The position numbers were made by a program, and so were the translations under genes. From assembly GCA_937880065.1 (NCBI GenBank), contig CALFMA010000131.1, forward strand, positions 1 through 8,817: a DNA stretch of 8,817 nucleotides. The letters run 5' to 3'. The stretch comes from an uncultured Ruminococcus sp. GTDB lineage: Bacteria; Bacillota_A; Clostridia; Oscillospirales; Ruminococcaceae. The notes beneath the pieces are model-generated. The model saw nothing but the letters and a program-made list of their open reading frames with translations. It searched no databases and was not told the DNA's origin. Shown in pieces: positions 1-6,322 of this stretch (positions within the stretch are counted from its first letter, which is position 1; every line of letters starts with the position of its first letter).

Positions 1-1
1 T

Positions 2-145
2 GGTGACTTATGCGAATCAATGATTAAACGTGACGCTGGCGTAAAAGATTCTAGTAATATTTTACCTGGTCACGGAGGTTTTTTGGATAGAACTGATAGC
101 TATATAATGACAATTCCTGTTATTTATTATTATTTACAGTATTAG
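2..145 (+). CDS. cdsA: Phosphatidate cytidylyltransferase, C-terminal end (partial)
   Basis: The left edge cuts into this gene; 47 residues and a TAG stop remain. CdsA is an integral membrane enzyme that makes CDP-diacylglycerol from phosphatidic acid and CTP, feeding phospholipid synthesis. The visible part matches the family's conserved C-terminal signature: [18 protein letters not shown], then LPGHGG and LDRTDS, followed by a short hydrophobic helix ending YYYLQY. The GD, KR, KD and PGHGG..DR.DS residues are the ones conserved in the family's active site. The base composition is strongly AT-rich, like the right flank of the window and unlike the block that starts near position 439. In many Firmicutes cdsA is followed by ispC/rseP or polC; none of these follows here. 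Confidence 0.88.
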   Translation, partial: GDLCESMIKRDAGVKDSSNILPGHGGFLDRTDSYIMTIPVIYYYLQY

Positions 146-438
146 ATGCAACAAAAGAATTAGTTGATTTCAATAAAGGTAAAGCTTATTCATATACTGG
201 AATAATGTGTGCTATGAAAGAACTTCCAGGAGATCTAATCATTAAGCAAATTAACACATTATTAGATAATAATGCTGATGGATACGCATTTTTCCATTTA
301 GGAGATATCTTAAATAGAAAAGAAGTACAACATAATTTAAAATTAAGTGTTAATAGATATCAAAGTGTTCATCCTCATTGTAATTCAAATGTTATTATTA
401 ACTACTTTGTTAAAGAATTAATTGAAAGAGAAAAAAAG
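146..438 (+). pseudogene. Left part of an unrecognised small AT-rich gene, interrupted
   Basis: An open frame covers the AT-rich stretch; from ATG 205 it reads MCAMKELPGDLIIKQ and runs through YFVKELIERE. I do not recognise the family. Coding-like sequence continues upstream of 205 (KELVDFNKGKAYSYTGI), but the only ATG there, at 146 right after the cdsA stop, is one frame off. One extra A in the run at 153-156 would fuse them as MQQKELVDF..., so this looks like a one-base deletion or sequencing error, or another join. No clear ribosome site precedes 146. The frame runs to a stop at 504, but beyond about 438 it enters A-rich sequence and then the sortase in another frame, so that tail is not native. 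Joining 438 to 8229 restores a plausible C-terminus; the rebuilt protein would be about 121 residues. Confidence 0.55.
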
Positions 439-1357
439 AAAACAAAAGGAAAAAAAAAACCAAAAAGAGAAAAATGCAGATTGTATAGGATGGGTGTATA
501 TTGAGGATTCTGCGGTAGATTACCCCGTAATGCATACACCTGCAGAGCCGCAGAGATACCTACGAAAGAATTTTGATAAAGAGTATAGCAATGCCGGTAT
601 CCCGTTTCTGGACGGAAATAACACTCTGGACGGCGACAACTTGATTATCTACGGTCATAATATGGCTGACGAAAGTATGTTCGGAAAGCTGAAATATTAC
701 TACGGCAGCGAACAGTATTATATGGATCACCCCGTAATTCAGCTTAATTCCAACTATGAAACATATAAGTATAAGATTTTTGCTGTATTTATTGTTGACG
801 TTGAAGATAAAACTGAAACACAGTATGAATGCTGGAATTGTACGGAACTCAATTCTGAGGAAGAATTCTACGATTTTGTCAATAATGCAAAACGCCGTAC
901 AATCTATACAAATGATGTTGACGTGAAATACGGCGACGGATTGCTTACACTTTCCACCTGTCATTATCTTCTCAAGGACAGAAGCCGCCTTATAATTATG
1001 GCGAGAACTGTCCGTCCGGGCGAAGATGAGTATAAGGGTACGGAAAAAAGCGAGAGAAACAGTAATATTCAATGGCCATCAATGTACTATAATACTAAGA
1101 AAAATGAAAAGTACGACAAGGATGCCATTTTCATACCATATGGACCTGAGGAGGCTGTAAAGGAGGCGGAAGCCAAGCTTGCAGCTCAGAAGAAAAAGGA
1201 ACAGGAAGCCAAGAAAAAGGAAGAACAGGCTTCCAAAGATGCCGAAAAGGCAAAGAACACAACAACGACTAAAAAGTCGGGCAGCAAGACAACAACAAAA
1301 TCTGCCAAAACAACGGCAAAAACTACAAAGACAACTGCTGCGAAAACTGCTTCATAA
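422..1357 (+). CDS. Class B sortase, N-terminus lost at a chimeric junction
   Basis: Sortases are membrane-anchored cysteine transpeptidases that cut a C-terminal sorting motif and attach surface proteins to peptidoglycan or pilins. Numbering from TTG 422, the catalytic residues are His79 (IIYGHNM), Cys180 (TLSTC) and Arg189 (RLIIMAR). GWVYIEDSAVDYPVM marks the start of the class B-like fold. The true N-terminus, with membrane anchor, is missing: residues 1-17 are almost all Lys, Glu and Gln from the A-rich junction tract, TTG 422 has no convincing ribosome site, and clear sortase sequence starts at about residue 18 (NADCIGW, near 473). After the domain is an Ala/Lys/Glu-rich, probably helical stretch (about 244-277), then a Thr/Lys-rich tail to residue 311, possibly wall-interacting. 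A second sortase follows after 34 bp, probably co-transcribed. Family certain; start not real. Confidence 0.85.
   Translation: MKEKKRKQKEKKNQKEKNADCIGWVYIEDSAVDYPVMHTPAEPQRYLRKNFDKEYSNAGIPFLDGNNTLDGDNLIIYGHNMADESMFGKLKYYYGSEQYYMDHPVIQLNSNYETYKYKIFAVFIVDVEDKTETQYECWNCTELNSEEEFYDFVNNAKRRTIYTNDVDVKYGDGLLTLSTCHYLLKDRSRLIIMARTVRPGEDEYKGTEKSERNSNIQWPSMYYNTKKNEKYDKDAIFIPYGPEEAVKEAEAKLAAQKKKEQEAKKKEEQASKDAEKAKNTTTTKKSGSKTTTKSAKTTAKTTKTTAAKTAS
429..438 (+). repeat. Left junction microhomology AGAAAAAAAG
   Basis: This ten-base A-rich word is repeated exactly at 8219-8228. Sequence before it has the AT-rich composition of the cdsA flank; sequence after about 470 is clearly sortase coding DNA of higher GC. 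The exact changeover cannot be fixed inside the purine-rich tract 425-472. Low-complexity A-runs make a ten-base match weak evidence alone, but the reading frame is preserved when the two copies are merged. Confidence 0.55.
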
Positions 1358-1391
1358 CAAAAAAACATCAGCCGAGGAATGATAATAGCAA

Positions 1392-2318
1392 ATGAATAAG
1401 AACGGCAAATTTATTTCAGCTGCTTTAGCAATTGTTATTGCAGCCGCTTCGGTGATGGTGGGATGTGACGAGAAAACAGAGGAAAAATCAAGTACTCCCG
1501 TTGAAACTGTACAGACTACCGAACCGCCAACAGAACCTCCTACCACCGTGCCTGTCTATGACAGCTATGTGCCTTCACCTGACGGTGTGGCTGAAAAAAA
1601 TAAGCTGTGGCAAAAGGAAAATAAGGACTACACAGGCTGGATAAGGATTAACAATACCCGTGTTGACTATCCCATTCTGAAAGACCCAGGAGAGGTGCAG
1701 GAGGGACAGCCTTACTATAATAATAAATTCTTTGAACCGAATTCATTCTATCTCCACAATAATTTTAACAGAGTGTATGAATTCGCAGGTTCAATCTTTA
1801 TGGATTACCGCAATAATTTCGGCGGTGATGAAAATTCACAATCAGACAATATTGTGCTTTATGGGCATAATATGCTGAATCTTACAATGTTCGGCGATCT
1901 CAGAAGTTACTATAATAACTATTCTTTCTGGGAAAATGCGTCGTTTATTGAGCTGAGTTCCAATTATAAGGACTATGACTATGTAATCTGCGGCAATGCC
2001 ATTACAAGCGGATCAGGTGATTCGGACTTTTTATATTGGAATATGCAGGAGTTTAACACAGAGGAGGATTTCGACTTCTTTAAAAGTAAACTCCGTGAAA
2101 AACAAGTTTTCGATTCGGGCGTTGATTTTGAGTACAGCGATAAGCTTCTTACTCTTTCAACCTGTTCCGGTGCTTCGGAAAACAATATGAGATTCGTATT
2201 GGTTGCAAGACGGCTCCGTGACGGCGAAATTGCGGGCGATTGGTCCACAATTCAGCGTTCCGACGAATATATACAAAAACAAAAAGAAAAAGAAAAGACG
2301 ACAAAGGAAAAAAGCTAA
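1392..2318 (+). CDS. Class B sortase with lipoprotein-like leader
   Basis: This 308-residue protein contains the complete sortase triad: His159 in LYGHNM, Cys258 in TLSTC and Arg267 in NMRFVLVAR. The domain begins around residue 72 (LWQKENKDYTGWIRI, then VDYPIL). The N-terminus is a hydrophobic leader ending VMVGC with Cys25, which resembles a lipobox, followed by an acidic, Thr/Pro-rich linker (residues 26-63). That would make it lipid-anchored outside the membrane rather than held by the usual uncleaved N-terminal helix; this is inferred, since Met at the -3 position is not ideal. A Lys/Glu-rich tail (QKQKEKEKTTKEKS) ends it. ATG 1392 is preceded by GAGGA at 1374-1378, a long spacing of 13. 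It is paralogous to the preceding sortase and 42 bp ahead of the SpoIID-like gene, so the three probably form one unit. Its target motif is not visible. Confidence 0.9.
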   Translation: MNKNGKFISAALAIVIAAASVMVGCDEKTEEKSSTPVETVQTTEPPTEPPTTVPVYDSYVPSPDGVAEKNKLWQKENKDYTGWIRINNTRVDYPILKDPGEVQEGQPYYNNKFFEPNSFYLHNNFNRVYEFAGSIFMDYRNNFGGDENSQSDNIVLYGHNMLNLTMFGDLRSYYNNYSFWENASFIELSSNYKDYDYVICGNAITSGSGDSDFLYWNMQEFNTEEDFDFFKSKLREKQVFDSGVDFEYSDKLLTLSTCSGASENNMRFVLVARRLRDGEIAGDWSTIQRSDEYIQKQKEKEKTTKEKS

Positions 2319-2360
2319 CATAAAGCACGGTCTTTGTATCGTGCGTTTGAGGTGATTCCA

Positions 2361-3872
2361 ATGGATAATAAACGCTTGAGGAAGGCTTCTGCTGCGATTG
2401 CTGCTGTTCTTGCGGTTTGCGGTACTGCTATCGGTACTGCTTATGCTGCGGATTCAACAACTACCGTAGGCAAAAGTACTTCTACTACAGCTGCTCAGTT
2501 ATCCGAAGCCGAAACCACATCCTCCACGACGGAAGCGTCAACAGAGGCTGCGGCAGAGGAAAATGGTGAAGATGAATGGTATAAGGCAGAGCTTGACAGC
2601 TACGATGACAGCCTTTCCCTTATCAGCTATGAAGCTTCACCTGAATCATCGGGAAAGAAGAAAAAAGGACCAACTCCTGTTGAACTCGATGTCACCGGCG
2701 GATATGTCGGAGATATTCCATGGTTTGAAAGCGAGCCTGTTATTGAGTCAACTCCGGGTAAGTTCGCAGTCGTAACATACGGCTGGGGACATGGCGTAGG
2801 AATGAGCCAGAACGGTGCGAATTTCTATGCTACTTACAGCGGCTGGACTTATCAGGATATCCTTTTCCACTATTATCCCGGTACATACCTTATGGATACA
2901 GGGGAGGCATATGATGAAGAAATCACCGTTGCGGGTGTTTCGGGCGATGTTCTTTCAATGGTTTCCCAGATAGTATTCAACGAGGTGGGCAGCACTATGA
3001 ATTATGAGGCTATCAAGGCACAGGCTGTTGCGGTTTATACATATTGCAAGTATAACGGCAATGACTCCAGCGACCTTAGATGTAAGCCTTGTCCGCCGCA
3101 GATAGTTGTTGACGCTGTTTCCGAGGTTCTCGGTCAGGCACTCTACTATGACGGCGATTACGCATTGACAATGTTCTCCGCTTCAAGCGGCGGTATTACC
3201 GCAAATTGCCATGAAGTTTTCTGGAGAGATTTACCTTATCTGCGTTCAGTAGCAAGTGACTATGACGCAGCATATGATCCTCATTACGGAACTGTTACAT
3301 ACATCGACGATTATCAGTTGAAGAACATGATTGAATCGGCATACGGAATTACTCTTTCGTCTGACCCGTTCAACTGGATCAAGGCTGAATATTCAAACGA
3401 AACAGGCTATGTAACATACGTAAATATTGACGATCAGATTACAGTTAAGGGTTATGACTTTAAGCTCGCTATGGGACTTAAAGCCCCTAAGTTTAACGTA
3501 CATTACACACCACGACCGGAGGGTGAGGCAATTCCAAGCGGTTCATCTGATATTGTTGTAGTTGAACCCGAATATACTCAGACTCCCGGAGTGTGGTATC
3601 CAAATAACTATCCTACAGATATTGGTGCAATTCCCGAACCAACAGAGCCGGAGGTTACAGAGCCTTCAACTGATTGGTACGAGGAGCCTACATGGACAGA
3701 CACTACAACAGAGTGGACTGACAGCACAACAAGCTGGACTGACACAACAACAGATTGGTCAGATACAACTTCAGGCTGGACGGATAGTACTACAAGCTGG
3801 ACAGACAGCTCATATGATTATAGCTCTGATTACAATTATGATTACAGCTATGATTATAGTTACGGTTATTAA
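2361..3872 (+). CDS. Secreted SpoIID/LytB-domain protein, apparently circularly permuted
   Basis: SpoIID-type enzymes are lytic transglycosylases acting on peptidoglycan glycan strands. ATG 2361 is chosen because GAGGTGA at 2349-2355 sits 5 bases upstream; the upstream TTG at 2334 lacks this. Residues 1-29 form a signal peptide (MDNKRLRK, hydrophobic core, AYA|AD), then a Thr/Ser/Glu-rich spacer. The family's normally C-terminal signature GWGHGVGMSQ (141-150) with ILFHYYPGTYL appears first. The catalytic core follows: FNEVGSTMNYEAIKAQAVAVYTY with probable catalytic Glu208, FSASSGGITA, and PYLRSV. FKLAMGLKAPKFNV (about 367-380), which usually leads into the GHGVGMSQ segment, comes last. Cys229, Cys241 and Cys244 could bind metal, as cysteines do in some SpoIID proteins (inference). 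The tail is Pro/Glu-rich, then six WTD heptads and a Tyr-rich end; no LPXTG motif. Envelope role is likely; a sporulation role is not implied. Confidence 0.85.
   Translation: MDNKRLRKASAAIAAVLAVCGTAIGTAYAADSTTTVGKSTSTTAAQLSEAETTSSTTEASTEAAAEENGEDEWYKAELDSYDDSLSLISYEASPESSGKKKKGPTPVELDVTGGYVGDIPWFESEPVIESTPGKFAVVTYGWGHGVGMSQNGANFYATYSGWTYQDILFHYYPGTYLMDTGEAYDEEITVAGVSGDVLSMVSQIVFNEVGSTMNYEAIKAQAVAVYTYCKYNGNDSSDLRCKPCPPQIVVDAVSEVLGQALYYDGDYALTMFSASSGGITANCHEVFWRDLPYLRSVASDYDAAYDPHYGTVTYIDDYQLKNMIESAYGITLSSDPFNWIKAEYSNETGYVTYVNIDDQITVKGYDFKLAMGLKAPKFNVHYTPRPEGEAIPSGSSDIVVVEPEYTQTPGVWYPNNYPTDIGAIPEPTEPEVTEPSTDWYEEPTWTDTTTEWTDSTTSWTDTTTDWSDTTSGWTDSTTSWTDSSYDYSSDYNYDYSYDYSYGY
3687..3812 (+). repeat. 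Six tandem 21-bp units coding WTD heptads
   Basis: Six consecutive 7-residue units (PTWTDTT, TEWTDST, TSWTDTT, TDWSDTT, SGWTDST, TSWTDSS) lie near the C-terminus of the SpoIID-like protein. Trp is invariant at position 3 and Asp at position 5. The codons for Thr and Ser vary between units, so the peptide is conserved better than the DNA, which argues for selection on the protein rather than very recent slippage. The next stretch (3813-3869) codes a Tyr/Asp/Ser tail ending YDYSYGY. Confidence 0.9.
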
Positions 3873-3879
3873 ATAAAGT

Positions 3880-3937
3880 AACGCAGGTCTTTGAAGCTGA
3901 CGCACAAGTCAGCTTCGGGGACTTGTTTGCGTTTTTT
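3880..3937 (+). terminator. Intrinsic terminator after the SpoIID-like gene
   Basis: A perfect 9-bp stem GAAGCTGAC (3893-3901) / GTCAGCTTC (3908-3916) with a 6-base loop lies inside a longer imperfect stem. The outer arms AACGCA (3880-3885) and TGCGTT (3928-3933) pair, and a run of six Ts (3932-3937) follows. It begins 8 bases after the stop at 3872 and should separate the sortase/SpoIID unit from the mraZ operon. Confidence 0.85.
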
Positions 3938-3946
3938 GTAATAGTA

Positions 3947-4006
3947 GGTGAAAAATTCCTAAAATATCACCTTTTTTTGCCTTGTGGGTGAAAAGTGGTG
4001 AAAATT
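3947..4006 (+). promoter_or_regulatory. Upstream GGTGAAAA repeats, possible MraZ boxes
   Basis: GGTGAAAA occurs at 3947, 3987 and 3997. The last two are exactly 10 bp apart (GGTGAAAAGT then GGTGAAAATT) and the first lies 40 bp upstream, on the same helical phase. MraZ is known to bind short direct repeats at 10-bp spacing upstream of its own operon, so these are candidate operators. They lie about 100 bp above the best promoter, which is distant for simple repression. The inverted copy TCACCT at 3967-3972 pairs with AGGTGA at 3946-3951 and could instead form a weak hairpin. Confidence 0.4.
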
Positions 4007-4097
4007 CAGTTATAAAATTTAATATTAAATATCAATATTCGGCGAAATCTCCAAAATATTCCTTGAATATTATCTTATGATTGTGCAAAATAATCCC

Positions 4098-4126
4098 TTG
4101 AAAAATCCTCTTAAATAGGTTATAAT
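4098..4126 (+). promoter_or_regulatory. Sigma-A-type promoter of the mraZ operon
   Basis: TTGAAA (4098-4103) and TATAAT (4121-4126) are separated by 17 bases, close to the housekeeping consensus. The start of transcription would be near 4133, giving a leader of about 95 bases before mraZ. The stretch upstream (4010-4097) is AT-rich with an AATATTC/GAATATT inverted repeat, which might act as an UP element. No other promoter in the intergenic region is as good. Confidence 0.75.
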
Positions 4127-4134
4127 AATTGTAG

Positions 4135-4194
4135 GGTAATTTTAGGTGATGAGTTGTAAAATTTTCCATTTTTTGGTAAAGTTTGGCAATGAGA
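4135..4194 (+). promoter_or_regulatory. MraZ operator array in the mraZ leader
   Basis: Starting just after the predicted transcription start, GG-containing decamers fall in strict 10-bp register: GGTAATTTTA (4135), GGTGATGAGT (4145), then TGTAAAATTT (4155), and again GGTAAAGTTT (4175) and GGCAATGAGA (4185). The units at 4145 and 4185 match at 7 of 10 bases. MraZ proteins form ring-shaped oligomers that bind several short direct repeats on one face of the DNA near their own promoter. The position here, overlapping the start of transcription and leader, fits autorepression. Identity with known boxes is inferred from spacing and place, not from an exact consensus. Confidence 0.5.
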
Positions 4195-4228
4195 TGTGAC
4201 ACCAACAAGGAAAAAGGAGGCGAATATC

Positions 4229-4660
4229 ATGACCGAGCCGTTATGCGGTACTTACAATCCCAGTATCGACACTAAAGGCCGTATGAGCTTTCCAACTAAG
4301 CTCCGTGATATTCTTGGTGCCGAATTTTATCTTTGTGTGGGCCACGATAAGAATTATATCGCCGTTTACTCCGTGGATGAGTTCCATGAATACTGTAGAA
4401 AGCTTAACGAAATTCCCGGCGAAATCGGTTCGGAAATCAGACGTGAGCTTCTTGCAGGTGCCGATAAGCAGATACCCGATAAGCAGGGACGTATTTTTAT
4501 TTCACAGACATTAAGGGAATTTGCAGGCATCACCGATGAAGTAACAGTTATAGGCAATATGAACAGGGCTGAAATCTGGAATCCCGCTTCATACGCCGAA
4601 ACAAGAAAGAACATTGACGTTGCTGCCAAAAAGGCTGCTCTGGCAAACCTTGTACTTTAA
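4229..4660 (+). CDS. mraZ: Transcriptional regulator MraZ
   Basis: MraZ is the first gene of most dcw clusters and encodes a ring-forming DNA-binding protein that controls its own operon. The protein is 143 residues, the usual length. It has two AbrB/SpoVT-like half-domains, each with the family DxxGR motif: DTKGR at residues 14-18 and DKQGR at 84-88. The opening GTYNPSIDTKGRMSFP is typical. ATG 4229 is chosen because AAAGGAGG at 4213-4220 sits 8 bases upstream; an in-frame GTG at 4196 would place this ribosome site inside the gene. Candidate operators and a strong promoter precede it, and rsmH starts 13 bp after its stop. Nothing in the sequence suggests loss of function. Confidence 0.96.
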   Translation: MTEPLCGTYNPSIDTKGRMSFPTKLRDILGAEFYLCVGHDKNYIAVYSVDEFHEYCRKLNEIPGEIGSEIRRELLAGADKQIPDKQGRIFISQTLREFAGITDEVTVIGNMNRAEIWNPASYAETRKNIDVAAKKAALANLVL

Positions 4661-4673
4661 TTAGGAGGAAGCA

Positions 4674-5615
4674 ATGGAGTTCGTACATATTCCTGTTCTT
4701 CTCGACCAATGTATTGAAGGACTTAACATCAACCCCGACGGCATTTACATAGACTGTACTGCCGGAGGAGGAGGACATTCCTCTGCAATTGCTGCAAGGC
4801 TCAGCGAAAAGGGACGCTTGTATTCCCTCGACCGTGACCCCGATGCAGTAAAAGCCGCTTCGGCAAGACTTGCGGAATTTCCAAATGCCCGTGTAATTCA
4901 TCGCAATTATTCGGAGCTTGACGCTGTTCTTGCGGAACTTGAAATTGAGGCTGTTGACGGTATACTTATGGATTTGGGTGTATCTTCCTATCAGCTTGAT
5001 GAAGAAAGCAGAGGCTTTTCCTATCATGCCGACGCTCCTCTCGATATGAGAATGAGTCAGACGGGTATGAGTGCTGCCGATATTGTGAATACGTTTTCGG
5101 AGCAAGAGCTTGCAAAGATTATTTTTGAGTATGGTGAGGAGAAATTCTCACGAAAAATTGCTGCAAATATAGTCAAGGCAAGAGAAATCGCTCCCATTGA
5201 AACTACACTTCAACTGGCGGATTTAATAAGGGAAAGCGTTCCACAGAAAGCACGGAGAGAAAAAAATCCCTGTAAAAAGACGTTTCAGGCAATACGTATA
5301 GCTGTAAACGGAGAGTTCGACCACCTTTCGGAGGGACTTAACAAAGCATTTGCAGCACTAAAGCCTGGTGGCAGACTTGCCGTTATCACCTTCCATTCCT
5401 TAGAGGACAGAATCGTTAAACAGCGATTTGCAGGTTGGTGTAAGGGCTGCATATGTCCGCCCGATTTTCCCCAATGTGTATGCGGACGCAAGCCGCAGGG
5501 AATTCTTGTGAACAGAAAGCCTTTAGAGGCTGACAGCAAAGAACTGGAAAACAACAACAGAAGCAGAAGCGCAAAGCTCAGGATTATAGAAAGGAGTGCG
5601 TACTGCAATGGCTGA
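4674..5615 (+). CDS. rsmH: 16S rRNA (cytosine(1402)-N(4))-methyltransferase RsmH
   Basis: RsmH (MraW) uses S-adenosylmethionine to methylate N4 of C1402 in the decoding centre of 16S rRNA. The 313-residue protein has the normal length and order: HIPVLLDQ at the start, the SAM-binding loop GGGGHS at residues 31-36, LDRDPDAV, MDLGVSSYQLD, GFSYHADAPLDMRM, KTFQAIRIAVNGE, and ITFHSLEDRIVK. A Cys-rich segment near the C-terminus (Cys256, 259, 261, 268 and 270, around CPPDFPQCVCG) resembles that of clostridial homologues. AGGAGG at 4663-4668 lies 5 bases before the ATG. The last 8 bases, ATGGCTGA, overlap the start of the next gene, indicating translational coupling in the dcw operon. Confidence 0.97.
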   Translation: MEFVHIPVLLDQCIEGLNINPDGIYIDCTAGGGGHSSAIAARLSEKGRLYSLDRDPDAVKAASARLAEFPNARVIHRNYSELDAVLAELEIEAVDGILMDLGVSSYQLDEESRGFSYHADAPLDMRMSQTGMSAADIVNTFSEQELAKIIFEYGEEKFSRKIAANIVKAREIAPIETTLQLADLIRESVPQKARREKNPCKKTFQAIRIAVNGEFDHLSEGLNKAFAALKPGGRLAVITFHSLEDRIVKQRFAGWCKGCICPPDFPQCVCGRKPQGILVNRKPLEADSKELENNNRSRSAKLRIIERSAYCNG

Positions 5616-6054
5616 ACAGAATTCTGCAACGAAGCAGGACAATGAGAAAAATAGTCATTCGCAGGGAGAACCGCAGAAGAACGAAGCCGGAATTGGTTCA
5701 GTTCTTTCGATTATATTTGTTGCGGCTCTTGCAGCGGTACTTTTCGGAACTGTAATCTACAGTCTTGACAGGAGAAATACAATGTACAGCAAGGTTTCAT
5801 CGCTCACCAATGAGCTGACCTATGCCAAGGCGGAAAATGTCAGACTGCAAACGGAGCTTGAAAGTAAAATATCTGCAAAAAACGTCGAGGAATATGCAGA
5901 AAATGTACTGGGAATGAAAAAAATAGATCCCTCACAGATTAAGTACATTGAAATCCAAACCGATGACGTAGTCAGTATTCCCGAACAGGACGAAGGATTT
6001 ATAGTAAAGATAAAGAAATTTTTCGATTACTGTGTGGAATATTTCAGAGGGTAG
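5608..6054 (+). CDS. ftsL: FtsL/DivIC-type cell division protein
   Basis: The 148-residue protein has the layout of a bitopic septum-formation protein: a hydrophilic cytoplasmic N-terminus (1-28), one membrane helix (about 29-53), then an extracellular Leu-rich coiled coil (about 58-92, including LTNELTYAKAENVRLQTELE). A YAENVLGMKKIDPSQIKYI segment follows, typical of FtsL/DivIC proteins. These recruit and regulate the FtsW-PBP septal synthase. Sequence similarity in this family is low, so the assignment rests on topology and position between rsmH and the penicillin-binding protein gene. ATG 5608 is preferred: AGGAG ends at 5596, 11 bases upstream, and the in-frame GTG at 5596 overlaps that site. 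It overlaps rsmH by 8 bases. The gap after it (404 bp) is unusually long for this operon. Confidence 0.85.
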   Translation: MAEQNSATKQDNEKNSHSQGEPQKNEAGIGSVLSIIFVAALAAVLFGTVIYSLDRRNTMYSKVSSLTNELTYAKAENVRLQTELESKISAKNVEEYAENVLGMKKIDPSQIKYIEIQTDDVVSIPEQDEGFIVKIKKFFDYCVEYFRG

Positions 6055-6201
6055 CGTCAATATATATAATAAAGAAAAAAGAAATTGCCTGCCCCATATA
6101 CATCTGACGGCACAAAAAAATATATCGCCGCAGATATACCATGAACTAAGGACTCACGGTATATAAAGTAGAACACGGAGACATAACGAGTGATCGGAAT
6201 A

Positions 6202-6250
6202 AAGGATTGCTCTCCCCACATATAAATAAAACAGGGGAGAGCTTATCCTT
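6202..6250 (+). other. Strong 15-bp hairpin in the ftsL-PBP spacer
   Basis: AAGGAT (6202-6207) and GCTCTCCCC (6209-6217) pair with GGGGAGAGC (6234-6242) and ATCCTT (6245-6250), with a T/TT internal loop and a 16-base A-rich apical loop. It is not followed by a T-run, so it is not a terminator in this orientation. The next hairpin starts on its last two bases. Confidence 0.8.
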
Positions 6251-6322
6251 CACTTGAGAGACAACAAGTGAAAACCTTTTACATCGTATGTCACAGAGCA
6301 AAGACATCACAAAGATGTTATA

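Noticed and set aside
425..472. CRISPR-like or short tandem repeat array in the A-rich tract
   Set aside because: The tract is irregular poly-purine sequence with no constant unit or spacer; it is better explained as a junction zone.
560..1072. 170-codon open frame on the minus strand inside the first sortase
   Set aside because: It is antisense to a gene with a complete set of sortase motifs, and its product shows no recognisable domain.
2324..2345. Short hairpin GCACG/CGTGC between the second sortase and the SpoIID-like gene
   Set aside because: The stem has only 5 pairs with a 10-base loop and no real T-run, and the ribosome site of the next gene follows at once, so I do not call it a terminator.
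3946..3979. AGGTGA/TCACCT with a following T-run as a second terminator
   Set aside because: The stem is only 6 pairs with a loop of about 15 bases; a much better terminator lies just upstream, and the same bases belong to the GGTGAAAA repeat series.
4034..4071. AATATTC/GAATATT inverted repeat upstream of the mraZ promoter
   Set aside because: Seven AT-rich bases separated by 24 are expected by chance in such AT-rich DNA; it is mentioned only as a possible UP-like element.
5285..5629. 114-codon minus-strand open frame across the end of rsmH
   Set aside because: It is a shadow of rsmH, whose motifs are complete and whose frame is fully supported; the antisense product is low-complexity Leu/Ser-rich.
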